Part shown: positions 24,636 through 32,928 of the stretch, piece by piece
Position numbering within the stretch: position 1 is the first letter of the stretch
Layout of the letters: every line of letters starts with the position of its first letter
Assembly (NCBI RefSeq): GCF_018618475.1
Contig: NZ_JACSMD010000001.1
Location: 124,001-188,000, forward strand
DNA length: 64,000 nt
Direction of reading: 5' to 3'
Origin: Exiguobacterium sp. s122
GTDB lineage: Bacteria > Bacillota > Bacilli > Exiguobacteriales > Exiguobacteriaceae
The notes under the pieces: model-generated
The model's input: only the letters and a program-made list of their open reading frames with translations
What the model was told of the DNA's origin: nothing
The model's database searches: none
Program-made: the position numbers and the translations under genes

Positions 24636-26921
24636 TCAGTCAAACAACAAGTCGAGGACCGCCTCACCGATGGGCCGTTCTTTTCCTTCGTATGGGAACG
24701 AGTGGATATGGATAGCGGGGTTAAAGTTAAGCTCGATGATGCCGTAGTCGCCTTCACGCTCGAGCGACGGAATCATCATGTCGACGCCGCAAATCGTCGC
24801 ACCGACCGCCTGCGCCGAGGCGACGGCAATCTGTTTATAGGAGTCGGCAATGCGATCGGTATAGTCGATGCTGTCGCCGCCGGTGCTGATGTTCGAGTTT
24901 TCGCGGAGAAAGACGCGCTCCCTGTCCGCGAGTACACTGTCCGGCGTCTTGCCTTGAGCTCGCAAGAACGCCACGACGATGTCATCCATCTCGATTTTTT
25001 CGAGCGGGGTCTTATAGCCTTTTCCGCGTAGCGGGTCCTCGTTCTTCTTGGCAACAAGCTCACGAATCGTTGATTTGCCATCTCCGGTCACATTCGCGGG
25101 GACACGGTGCAAGATGCCAGCAACCGTGTCGCCGATGACGAGGAAACGGTATTCTTTTCCAGGAAGGAACGTCTCGAGTAAGACGACGTCGTCAAACGTT
25201 TTCGCATGATGGAACGCCTCGAGCGCCTCGTCGAACGTCGTGCCGTCTTTAAAGATATGGATGCCGATTCCGAAATTCGTCGACTTCGGTTTTAAGACGA
25301 TGGCGCGTCCCGTGAAAGAGGGCCACACCGCGCGCAAGTCGTCTTCATCGCGCAACTCGACGCCGCTCGGAACGCGGATGCCTTGTTCGGCGAGCACATG
25401 TTTCGTCACCGTCTTATTCTCCATCATGAGCACCGACACGTAATTGTCTTTCGACGTCTTCGTTGCCTGTTTGACGTATTCGGTCCTTGAGCCGTTACGA
25501 ATCCGGATGAATTGATCGCCCCGGTCGAGGACGTCAACTTCAAAGCCTCGTTTTATGGCCGCCTTCATCAAAATCTGTGTTGATAACTCCATGTCGGTAT
25601 AGCCATGCATCCGGAATCGGTTGGCGTAGGCGTCTTGATAAAATGCCTCGGCCTGGCGAAGCGACCAGTCCGTATAGCCTTCTGTCGTCATGGCAAGTGT
25701 CAGGCGTGACGCATACGTCATCTCGACTTGATTGATGCGCGCTCGGATAGAGGGGAAGAGCTCATCGAACCCGAGCGCGTAGCGGGCGTTGAACGCTTCA
25801 ATGTCATCTAACAGTTCGTTCGTATACGTGTGTAAGGCGACCGAGTCGCCATCTCGGTGCAACGTAAGCGTCGGGGACAGGCCTTTTTTGGCGACACGTT
25901 GCTGGTTGTGGAACGCCTCGGCCTGCCAGTTTGCAAAGTTCGTTTCGTCTTTTAACGCCAAGTAAAGTAGGAAGATGTGCAAGAACTTCAAATCGTCGAG
26001 GGCGACGCCTGTCTTTTCAAACGGGTTCAAGTCGATGTTGCGAATTTCGAGATAATCGATGCCGTTCGTTTCAAGTCGATTTAAATCGTTGCCGCCCCGA
26101 GACGTCTTCAGTCGAATCGGCGAGTACAACTCGTTTGGGTTGGTGATGTCACCTTTCGAAATGAAGCGTCGGACGCTGTCGGTATACTCGGCGAGCGTTG
26201 AATAGTCCGGGTAGAGCGGTTCGACGTTCGTGTAGCCACAATCGCTATTGCGGTAAGACAGGGCGGTCGTATTCGAATACACGTCCTCGCTTAAGGCCTG
26301 CATCTGACTGACGCAACGTTCCTCATAACTCGTATGGACGGCAGGTGTCGCGCCGAGCAAGTAGACGATAAGCCAACGCATACGCAAATAATTGCGGACC
26401 AATTTCATGTAGAGTTCGTTTTTGAATCGATTATACGGCTCGGGCGACCCTTCATGGAAAGCGGCAATCAACTCGTCTGAAAATGAGAAGTTGAAATGAA
26501 TGCCGGAGATAAGCTGTTTTTTCGCCCCGTATTTTTGGAGAAGATGTGCCCGGTAGCGTCCGGCCTCGAGCCCCGAACTGCCGAAGTCGGCGAGTGGGAT
26601 GACCCCGCCATCCGGGAGGGCGCACGGCATCGACTGCGGCCAGAGCCGTTCATCGCCGATCGTTAAAGCCGTGATGTCGTATAGCGTCTCTAAAAAGTTA
26701 TGCGCCGCTTCGACGTTCGAGAACGTCGGTGTGATCAACTCGATTTGACTTTCGGAAAAGTCGGTCGTGATAAAGGGATGCGTCGCTTTATCACCGAGAC
26801 TGCTTGGATGTTTCGTGACAGCGAGCGTCCCTTCTGAGGTGACGCGGAGCATCTCACGTTCGATGGCAAACTTACCGCTCGTGAGAAGAGGCTTCGATAA
26901 CTGTTCAAATCGCTTCGGCAA
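24636..26921 (-). CDS. gshF: Bifunctional glutamate-cysteine ligase/glutathione synthetase
   Basis: A 761-residue fused enzyme making glutathione in two steps. An N-terminal gamma-glutamylcysteine ligase region (EREMLRVTSEG, HPFITTDFSESQIELITP, GIHFNFSF) is joined to a C-terminal ATP-grasp domain from about residue 500 (VVLKPKSTNFGIGI-like segment, GKEYRFLVIG, ELNFNPAIHIH). The length fits the GshF family. The start is TTG, with AAGGAAG nine bases upstream inside the end of the MATE gene, which it overlaps by 17 bases. This arrangement suggests co-expression with the pump. Confidence 0.95.
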   Translation of the reverse strand: MPKRFEQLSKPLLTSGKFAIEREMLRVTSEGTLAVTKHPSSLGDKATHPFITTDFSESQIELITPTFSNVEAAHNFLETLYDITALTIGDERLWPQSMPCALPDGGVIPLADFGSSGLEAGRYRAHLLQKYGAKKQLISGIHFNFSFSDELIAAFHEGSPEPYNRFKNELYMKLVRNYLRMRWLIVYLLGATPAVHTSYEERCVSQMQALSEDVYSNTTALSYRNSDCGYTNVEPLYPDYSTLAEYTDSVRRFISKGDITNPNELYSPIRLKTSRGGNDLNRLETNGIDYLEIRNIDLNPFEKTGVALDDLKFLHIFLLYLALKDETNFANWQAEAFHNQQRVAKKGLSPTLTLHRDGDSVALHTYTNELLDDIEAFNARYALGFDELFPSIRARINQVEMTYASRLTLAMTTEGYTDWSLRQAEAFYQDAYANRFRMHGYTDMELSTQILMKAAIKRGFEVDVLDRGDQFIRIRNGSRTEYVKQATKTSKDNYVSVLMMENKTVTKHVLAEQGIRVPSGVELRDEDDLRAVWPSFTGRAIVLKPKSTNFGIGIHIFKDGTTFDEALEAFHHAKTFDDVVLLETFLPGKEYRFLVIGDTVAGILHRVPANVTGDGKSTIRELVAKKNEDPLRGKGYKTPLEKIEMDDIVVAFLRAQGKTPDSVLADRERVFLRENSNISTGGDSIDYTDRIADSYKQIAVASAQAVGATICGVDMMIPSLEREGDYGIIELNFNPAIHIHSFPYEGKERPIGEAVLDLLFD

Positions 26922-28233
26922 GGGAAGTCACTTCCTTTTTTGTTAGTTGGACGTACAATGCGGAGACGAGCCCTTTGACGATGCTCGAGATGGCGATGCT
27001 CCACCAGATGGCGTTGATGCCGAGGTACGGTTCAAGGACGATGGCGAGCGGGATGCGGGCGACCGTGAAGACGATCGAAATGGTCGCCGGGATTTTCGGT
27101 AGGCCGAGTCCAGAGAAATAACCGTTCCCGATCATCTCAAACGAGGCGAAGATGAGCGAGACACCAATGATGCGTAAATAACTGACCCCGATTTCGATCG
27201 TCATCGGATCGACGACGAAGGCACGAATGAGCATGTCCGGGAAGACGAGGAAGACGAGTGTGATCAGCCCGGTATAGAGAATGCCGAGGCGTGTCGTCAC
27301 CCGGTATCCTTCGTGTACGCGGTCAATTTTCCGGGCACCGAGATTTTGTCCGGTATAGCTTGCGATGGCGCCGTTCAGTCCGCCAATTATCATATAGGCG
27401 ATCGATTCGATTTGGAGGCCGATGCGCTGCGCCGCAATCGCTTCGGTCCCGTATGAACCAATCATCCGGGCGAGGAAGATGCTGATGACGGTGAAGAGAA
27501 CACGTTGCGTCGCCATCGGAAACCCGAGGCGGACAATCTCAACGTAGTCAGCACGGACCGGTGTGATCGTCTCGTTCCAATCAAATAACGCTTTGGAACG
27601 ATGCCAGAAAAAACCGAACATGACGGCGTTGGCGACGAGTGTCGCGAGACCGGCTCCGAGAACGCCAAGCCCGAACGGATAGATGAAGAGCGGCGATAAG
27701 ATCATGTTGAGGATGACACCGGTCGCGTTGATCCGCATTGCCGTCGTCGTGTTGCCATAGGCGCTGAACAGACGGGCGAACAGCAAGTTGAAGAATGAGA
27801 ACAGAAGCATGGGGGCGCTGACGAGCAAGTACTGATAGGCAAGATGCTCAACGGTTGGCGCGTTCATGTTTAAAAAGCCGATTAGCGTCGGCCCGAGTGA
27901 GACAAGTAGGAGCGCAGCCGAAAGTCCAAGGCCAACGTTCAACCGTCTGCCGCTCCGAACGTAACGTTGAATCCGGGCATCGTCATGCTTGCCGACGGCT
28001 TGAGATACTTTGATGCCGGCGCCCACAACAATCAACGATTGGATGGCTTGGGCAAGCATGATATAAAAGCTAGCGGCGCCGATGCTCGCGACGGCGTCGC
28101 TTCCGAGCGCACCGACCCAGAACATATCGACGAGACTGTACGTGAATTGTAAGAGCGAACTGCCGACGAGCGGAAGGGCGAGCGCTACGATGACGCGTTG
28201 CACGTTTCCGGTCGTCAAATCAACGGTTTTCAC
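26905..28233 (-). CDS. MATE family efflux transporter
   Basis: A 442-residue multidrug and toxic compound extrusion protein with about twelve membrane segments in two MatE halves (LALPLVGSSLLQFTYSLVDMFWVG early; GFPMATQRVLFTVISIFLARM mid). The GTG at 28233 is chosen: AAGGAG lies nine bases upstream and the overlapping ATG is out of frame. It is the first gene of a two-gene transcript with gshF. The substrate is unknown. Confidence 0.9.
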   Translation of the reverse strand: MKTVDLTTGNVQRVIVALALPLVGSSLLQFTYSLVDMFWVGALGSDAVASIGAASFYIMLAQAIQSLIVVGAGIKVSQAVGKHDDARIQRYVRSGRRLNVGLGLSAALLLVSLGPTLIGFLNMNAPTVEHLAYQYLLVSAPMLLFSFFNLLFARLFSAYGNTTTAMRINATGVILNMILSPLFIYPFGLGVLGAGLATLVANAVMFGFFWHRSKALFDWNETITPVRADYVEIVRLGFPMATQRVLFTVISIFLARMIGSYGTEAIAAQRIGLQIESIAYMIIGGLNGAIASYTGQNLGARKIDRVHEGYRVTTRLGILYTGLITLVFLVFPDMLIRAFVVDPMTIEIGVSYLRIIGVSLIFASFEMIGNGYFSGLGLPKIPATISIVFTVARIPLAIVLEPYLGINAIWWSIAISSIVKGLVSALYVQLTKKEVTSLAEAI

Positions 28234-28341
28234 ATGAAAAGACTCCTTTAACTCTTTATATAACCATTTAGTTATATATAAGCATGTGGCAATGAACTTG
28301 GCAATCGTGACGTTCGATTCGACGAAAAATCGACACAAAAA

Positions 28342-28364
28342 AAGGAATTCGTTGTGAATTCCTT
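28342..28364 (-). terminator. Terminator after membrane-protein gene
   Basis: AAGGAATTC pairs with GAATTCCTT. Leftward reading gives a seven-T tail. Confidence 0.8.
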
Positions 28365-28836
28365 AACGGGTATAGGCCCGAATCCATGTCGTCATATAGA
28401 CGAGGTTCGCGATAATGAGCGTGGAGACGAGCGCGAATACGGGATATGTCGGCCACGCCGTCTGAAACAGCGGATAAAAGAAGAACGTGAGCATGAAGAG
28501 CGGGACAGAGATGCTGAACGAGACGTACGCCGCTTTCGTCGCTTTCGCCGTAATCAGCGCCTCTCGTTCATCGACTTCACTGAATTCAGTCATCCGGACC
28601 GACCATTGACCGAAGCCCATCTGTTGATTTGGCCGTGTGCGGAACGAATAGATCGTCCAGACAACAAAAAAGATGATCAATAACAAGAATGGGAGAAAGT
28701 TAAACTCTAGCACGAACACACCGGATTTTAGCGCAGCTAATGAATGCGTGACTGTTGAGGCGAACGAGGCAATCGTAAACGCCATTAGGATGTACAAGAT
28801 AATACTTGATAGGGATTGGATGATGACGCGTTTCAT
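28363..28836 (-). CDS. Four-pass membrane protein paired with an XRE regulator
   Basis: A 157-residue protein with hydrophobic segments at about 8-30, 45-65, 105-125 and 130-150. A cytoplasmic loop holds FRTRPNQQMGFGQWSVRMTEF-like sequence and an EVDEREALITAKATKAAY stretch of the kind seen in DUF2178/DUF3796-like proteins. These proteins are often encoded with a small Cro-type regulator, as here (ATGA overlap). Function is unknown; the family assignment is tentative. Confidence 0.7.
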   Translation of the reverse strand: MKRVIIQSLSSIILYILMAFTIASFASTVTHSLAALKSGVFVLEFNFLPFLLLIIFFVVWTIYSFRTRPNQQMGFGQWSVRMTEFSEVDEREALITAKATKAAYVSFSISVPLFMLTFFFYPLFQTAWPTYPVFALVSTLIIANLVYMTTWIRAYTR

Positions 28837-29042
28837 TCTGTTTCCTCCTCGATTGTGAAAATGAATTCGACGGGTTCCTCGAACACGCGGGCGATTTGCA
28901 TCGCGAGCATGAGAGAGGGCGTATAGCTACCTTTCTCAAGCGAGATGATTGTCTGTCTCGTCACACCGACCTTGGCCGCAAGGTCGCCTTGCGTCAAGTG
29001 ATGTCGAGCCCGCAACTCTTTGACGCGATTGACTAATGGCAT
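28833..29042 (-). CDS. XRE family HTH regulator (Cro/C1-type)
   Basis: A 69-residue compact repressor that is nearly all helix-turn-helix: LRARHHLTQGDLAAKVGVTRQTI and LEKGSYTPSLMLAMQIARVF. It starts the two-gene operon and sits downstream of clear tandem dyads that overlap its own promoter, so it is probably autoregulatory and controls the membrane protein. Confidence 0.9.
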   Translation of the reverse strand: MPLVNRVKELRARHHLTQGDLAAKVGVTRQTIISLEKGSYTPSLMLAMQIARVFEEPVEFIFTIEEETE

Positions 29043-29075
29043 GGGGCCACCTCATTTCCTGTTTCTAACAATAGT

Positions 29076-29112
29076 GTAAAACAAACTTTACTTAATGTAA
29101 AGCGAACTTTAC
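29076..29112 (-). promoter_or_regulatory. Tandem dyads overlapping the XRE promoter
   Basis: Two 16-base dyads GTAAA-N6-TTTAC (29076-29091 and 29097-29112) are separated by TTAAT, which itself forms a third TTTAC-N5-GTAAA dyad. Read leftward, TTTACA and TACACT 17 bases apart form a promoter inside them, so repressor binding would block it. Confidence 0.7.
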
Positions 29113-29161
29113 TATGAAACGATGGTACAATGAAATCAAAGAAAGAAAGGGAGATGATGCA

Positions 29162-30094
29162 ATGAAGGCGATTTTAGGGCAACACCATGTCTCAGCGATG
29201 ACAGGGGACGCAAAGAATAATTTACGATTCTATACAGAAGTGCTCGGGATGCGTCTCGTTAAAAAGACGGTCAACCAAGATGATCCGTCGATGTATCACT
29301 TATTCTATGCAGATGAGACGGGGACACCAGGAAGCGATTTGACATTCTTCGAACTGCCGTTTCTCGGACAGACGTATCGTGGGAGCAGCAGCATCTCACG
29401 GACGGCGCTTCGTGTGCCAGCGGGAGCATTGACCTACTGGTTGGAGCGGTTTGCTGAATTCGATGTCCTTCATGATCCTGTAGAGGAGGTACTCGGTCGG
29501 CCGACGCTTTATTTCGAAGACGGGGAAGGGCAACGGCTCTGTCTCGTCGAAGGTGGGTCGGGCACACCGTGGTCAAACGGTCCGGTTCCTGTTGACGTCG
29601 CCATCTTCGGTCTTGGTTTCAGTGAATGGACGGTACGACGCATCGAGAAAACGGAACGCGTATTGACGGACGTGCTTGGCTATCGGTTCGCCTCTGAATT
29701 TGAGCGGAATGAGCAAACGGTTCGTGTGTTCGAGACAGGAGACGGGGGCGTGGCGACCGAGATTCACCTCGTCAACCGTCCCGAGGTCCCGTCGGAGCGG
29801 CCGGGCCGAGGGAGCGTCCATCACGTCGCCATTCGTGTCGAGGACGACTTGGAGATGGAGCACTGGGTCGAGCGGCTAAACGATTTTGGCATCAGCCATT
29901 CCGGACTGATTGACCGCTATTATTTCAAGTCGATTTATTTCCGTGAGCCGAGCGGTATTTTAGTCGAACTCGCGACCGATGGACCGGGATTTGCGACCGA
30001 TGAGTCCGTCGAGACGCTCGGGGAGCGCTTGGCGCTACCGCCATTCCTTGAGCCGCGCCGGGATGAAATCGAAGCGAAGTTAAAGCCACTCTAA
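29162..30094 (+). CDS. Ring-cleaving dioxygenase, VOC family (MhqO/MhqA-like)
   Basis: A 310-residue protein of two VOC repeats, the layout of the hydroquinone-type extradiol dioxygenases (MhqO/MhqA) of Bacillus. GQHHVSAMTGDAKNNLRFY begins the first repeat with a likely metal histidine. SVHHVAIRVEDDLEMEHWV gives the second, and FREPSGILVELATDGPGF the last metal glutamate. ATG 29162 is selected because AAGGGAG lies at normal spacing; the longer form starts inside the XRE operators. It is divergent from the XRE gene. Confidence 0.85.
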   Translation: MKAILGQHHVSAMTGDAKNNLRFYTEVLGMRLVKKTVNQDDPSMYHLFYADETGTPGSDLTFFELPFLGQTYRGSSSISRTALRVPAGALTYWLERFAEFDVLHDPVEEVLGRPTLYFEDGEGQRLCLVEGGSGTPWSNGPVPVDVAIFGLGFSEWTVRRIEKTERVLTDVLGYRFASEFERNEQTVRVFETGDGGVATEIHLVNRPEVPSERPGRGSVHHVAIRVEDDLEMEHWVERLNDFGISHSGLIDRYYFKSIYFREPSGILVELATDGPGFATDESVETLGERLALPPFLEPRRDEIEAKLKPL

Positions 30095-30096
30095 TT

Positions 30097-30133
30097 CAAA
30101 AGCCGACAGACTCGTTTAGTCCGTCGGCTTTTG
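30097..30133. terminator. Bidirectional terminator
   Basis: CAAAAGCCGACAGAC pairs with GTCCGTCGGCTTTTG, allowing one mismatch. Shared with convergent nsrR. Confidence 0.8.
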
Positions 30134-30556
30134 TGCGCCTAAAAGTATAGCCAGTTCGTTTGTCCGATTCGCAACGAGATCGGCAACCGTATAGCGGTCG
30201 AGCACATGGAGGAACGCAAGCATCGCCTCGTTCAACACGCTCCGGAGGTCGCAGGCAGGGGCGATGACACAGCGGCCTTCCCCAAAACATTCGACGAGTT
30301 CGAACGGTTCCATCGTTCGGACCACTTCGCCGACATTGATGTCTTCCATCGGGCGGGCTAATCGGAAACCACCACCGCGACCGCGCACCGACTCGAGATA
30401 CCCATGCTTACCGAGCTCGTAGACGACTTTCATCACATGGTTTTTTGAAATGTGGTACTGGTCCGCCACTTCTTGAATCGTCACGAGACGATGGGAGAAC
30501 GTGGCACTATACATCAGCGTTCGGAGTGCGTAATCGCACGATTGCGTGAGCCGCAT
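30116..30556 (-). CDS. nsrR: Rrf2 family regulator, NsrR type
   Basis: A 146-residue Rrf2 winged helix (MRLTQSCDYALRTLMY, HISKNHVMKVVYELGKHGYLES, RGRGGGFRLA). It has three cysteines in ECFGEGRCVIAPACDL that would hold an iron-sulfur cluster sensing nitric oxide. The divergent neighbour is flavohemoglobin hmp, the standard NsrR target, which supports NsrR over IscR/CymR. The ATG at 30556 has GAGGTG upstream. Confidence 0.88.
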   Translation of the reverse strand: MRLTQSCDYALRTLMYSATFSHRLVTIQEVADQYHISKNHVMKVVYELGKHGYLESVRGRGGGFRLARPMEDINVGEVVRTMEPFELVECFGEGRCVIAPACDLRSVLNEAMLAFLHVLDRYTVADLVANRTNELAILLGAQKPTD

Positions 30557-30744
30557 GAAATCACCTCTTCGTTCGTTTATTGTACAAGACATCTTGCGAA
30601 AGCGCGATGATGGAAGATGTGAAGAGAGCGTGACGGATTCAAGTCGGAAATTTGAACTTGTTTTAAACTAGTATTTTATATATTGCTTTTAAAGTGATTT
30701 CTCTCACATAATGAACGTGTACATGTGAAAAGGGGGAAATATTG
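30557..30744 (+). promoter_or_regulatory. nsrR-hmp divergent control region
   Basis: The AT-rich core at 30659-30692 (TTTTAAACTAG, TATTTTATATATTGC, TTTTAAAG) is the probable hmp promoter and NsrR site. It resembles the AT-rich dyads NsrR binds but does not match well enough to place exact boxes. Confidence 0.4.
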
Positions 30745-31845
30745 ATGTTAGACCAACAGACCATCGAAATCGTCAAAGCGACCGCACCCGTCTTGAAAGA
30801 TCACGGTGTCGCCATCACGAGCCATTTCTATAAACGGATGTTTGAGAACAATCCGGAAGTCCGTCATTTCTTTAACCACACGAACCAAAAACGAGGGCGT
30901 CAGCCAGAGGCGCTCGCGAACGCGGTCTATGCAGCCGCCGTCCATATCGATCGGCTCGAAGCAATTTTACCGGCCATCCAACCGGCGCTTCATAAACATA
31001 AGAGTTTGAACATTCGTCCAGAACATTATCCAATCGTCGGTGAGAACTTACTCGGCGCGATTCAAGACGTACTCGGGGAAGCCGCCACGCCGGACATCAT
31101 CGATGCATGGGGGAAAGCATACGGCGTCATCGCCGACGTCTTCATCTCACTCGAGAAACAGATGTATGACGAAGCGCCTTGGCTCGGTTTCAAACCGTTC
31201 ACGATCGCTGAAGTGATTGAGGATACGTCGGAAGTGAAACGATTCCGCCTTGTCGCGAGCGACGGGGTCGTCGGGACGGCGATTCCAGGTCAATACATCT
31301 CGGTTCAAGCCCGCATCCAAGGTGAAGCCATTTTGCACCATCGGCAATATAGCGTCGTCGAGACGACAGAAGACGGCTACTGGATTGCGCCGAAAACGGA
31401 AGGGCTCGTCTCGAACTGGCTCCATGAGCAGACGGTCGGCACCGAGATTCCTGTGAGCGCCCCAGCCGGTGATTTCGTACTCGAAACATCGGATCGCCCG
31501 CTCACCCTCGTCGCCGGTGGCATCGGCATTACGCCGCTCTTCAACATGGCGAAGACGGCGCTCGGTCAAGGTCGTTCCGTCACGTTGCTTCATGCGGTTC
31601 GTAGCACAGCACTCCGTCCACTCGGTGAAGAGCTCGACGAACTTGTGAACGACGGACTACAGCTCATCACACACGTCGACGACGTATCAGGCTGTATGGG
31701 TGCGCCACAACTTGAGGCGCTCGACGTCGACGGGCATGACGTCTACACGTGTGGCCCGACGGCAATGATGGAGACGGTCGTCAAAATAATTCCGCAAGCC
31801 CGTTACGAGTTCTTCGGTCCATCAGCCGTCCTCGCCAACGCATAA
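30745..31845 (+). CDS. hmp: Flavohemoglobin, nitric oxide dioxygenase
   Basis: A 366-residue flavohemoglobin that oxidises NO to nitrate with O2 and NAD(P)H. The N-terminal globin (1-140) has the proximal-histidine region IQPALHKHKSLNIRPEHYP. An FAD domain with HHRQYSV and an NAD domain with LVAGGIGITPLFNMA and YTCGPTAMM follow. It is about 30 residues shorter than typical Hmp; the deficit is in FAD/NAD-domain loops, with no motif lost. ATG 30745 follows AAAGGGGGAAAT. Confidence 0.93.
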   Translation: MLDQQTIEIVKATAPVLKDHGVAITSHFYKRMFENNPEVRHFFNHTNQKRGRQPEALANAVYAAAVHIDRLEAILPAIQPALHKHKSLNIRPEHYPIVGENLLGAIQDVLGEAATPDIIDAWGKAYGVIADVFISLEKQMYDEAPWLGFKPFTIAEVIEDTSEVKRFRLVASDGVVGTAIPGQYISVQARIQGEAILHHRQYSVVETTEDGYWIAPKTEGLVSNWLHEQTVGTEIPVSAPAGDFVLETSDRPLTLVAGGIGITPLFNMAKTALGQGRSVTLLHAVRSTALRPLGEELDELVNDGLQLITHVDDVSGCMGAPQLEALDVDGHDVYTCGPTAMMETVVKIIPQARYEFFGPSAVLANA

Positions 31846-31877
31846 GAAAAGACGACCGCGAGAGCAGTCGCCACAAC

Positions 31878-31908
31878 ACCGCAGACCGGTCATCGGTTTG
31901 CGGTTTTA
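31878..31908 (+). terminator. hmp terminator
   Basis: ACCGCAGACC pairs with GGTTTGCGGT and is followed by TTTTATATTT. Confidence 0.65.
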
Positions 31909-32457
31909 TATTTCGTCAGCGTGTATCACGTTTTTGTCGCGGTCGAGCGTCTCGATTGTCTCAGCTTTACCCCGTTGTGATTCATCAAGCGTGATTAAAT
32001 AGGACATGACGTATCCTTCATCTCGAGGATCGTTCACGATGTACGTCTCGCTCCAGTCCGAGCCGTTCAGTCGCACATACGCCACGTCCTCTGGTTTTTC
32101 GTTGAAGCGAATTCCGATATATTCGTCAGTCGTATTACCAAAGTGAATCGAATCGAACGGTTTTTGTTCAATCGTATCCCATGTCGACGCACTGAAGCCC
32201 CCATCTGATTTCATGATGCCGAGACCGAGGATGGTGTCGCCTTCATTCGTAAACAAAACGACGGTCGATCCGTCTAGCTTGTGATACTCGTAGGCGTACC
32301 AACCTTGAGTGCCCAACTGTTCATTCAGTTTTTGTTGCGACTGTGCCGAAGCTTGTTTTCGTTGTTCGTCTTCATAATATCGAACACCCGCTGTTACTGA
32401 GATTCCGATGATAATCAGCATACCCGTCAGTAAGAGGATGAGTCCACGTTTTGACAT
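31906..32457 (-). CDS. Membrane-anchored uncharacterized protein
   Basis: A 183-residue protein with an N-terminal membrane anchor (GLILLLTGMLIIIGISVTAGV, residues ~5-25) and an extracytoplasmic domain. Gln/Lys-rich sequence follows the anchor, then beta-rich sequence (GWYAYEYHKLDG, STVVLFTNEGD, YIGIRFNEKPEDVAYVRLNG). No cysteine or catalytic motif is evident. Start 32457 has AGGAGG at good spacing. It is separated from the DUF350 gene by a terminator, so it may have its own promoter. Confidence 0.65.
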   Translation of the reverse strand: MSKRGLILLLTGMLIIIGISVTAGVRYYEDEQRKQASAQSQQKLNEQLGTQGWYAYEYHKLDGSTVVLFTNEGDTILGLGIMKSDGGFSASTWDTIEQKPFDSIHFGNTTDEYIGIRFNEKPEDVAYVRLNGSDWSETYIVNDPRDEGYVMSYLITLDESQRGKAETIETLDRDKNVIHADEI

Positions 32458-32476
32458 CTTCTTTTTCCTCCTAGTA

Positions 32477-32513
32477 AAACAGCCCATGCCTCGACTGAGT
32501 GCATGGGCTGTTT
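32477..32513 (-). terminator. Terminator after DUF350 gene
   Basis: AAACAGCCCATGC pairs perfectly with GCATGGGCTGTTT. It lies between the four-gene operon and the anchored-protein gene; the leftward T tail is short. Confidence 0.75.
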
Positions 32514-32514
32514 G

Positions 32515-32928
32515 TTAATATGTCAAGCTCGCGGCGACGATGATGCCGACGACAAGTGAGGCCGAGAAGAGGCTGATGCCGACGGCGAGGTTGCCGTTCT
32601 CGACTTCTTTTTCTAAGTTCACACCAGGCGTGAGTACGTATTCAAACGTCCAAAACGCGAGCACTTGTGCAAGAATCCCGACGATGCCCCAAATGAACGC
32701 ATCGAGCAAGTTGACGCTATTCGCCCATACCGTATAGATGACGATAGCGAGACCGAGCGCCTTGCCCCAAAGTTTCAAGGCGACGGCGACGTTGCCGGCT
32801 TTGATGAGCTTTCGTTCCGAATACTTTGTCGTCAACGCGAAGACGACGAGACCAATCAAGATGAGGCCAAACCCTGTACCGAGGTGGGCCAAAAAGCTCA
32901 AAATCGAATCGAGCGTGATGAACGTCAT
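32515..32928 (-). CDS. DUF350 (YjfL-like) membrane protein
   Basis: A 137-residue protein with four hydrophobic segments in two similar halves (FGLILIGLVVFALTTKY; AVGISLFSASLVVGIIVAAS) typical of DUF350. In E. coli the DUF350 protein YjfL is encoded beside the ATP-grasp YjfC and the DUF1190 protein YjfM, matching this operon. No biochemical role is established. The start overlaps the ATP-grasp stop by four bases. Confidence 0.85.
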   Translation of the reverse strand: MTFITLDSILSFLAHLGTGFGLILIGLVVFALTTKYSERKLIKAGNVAVALKLWGKALGLAIVIYTVWANSVNLLDAFIWGIVGILAQVLAFWTFEYVLTPGVNLEKEVENGNLAVGISLFSASLVVGIIVAASLTY

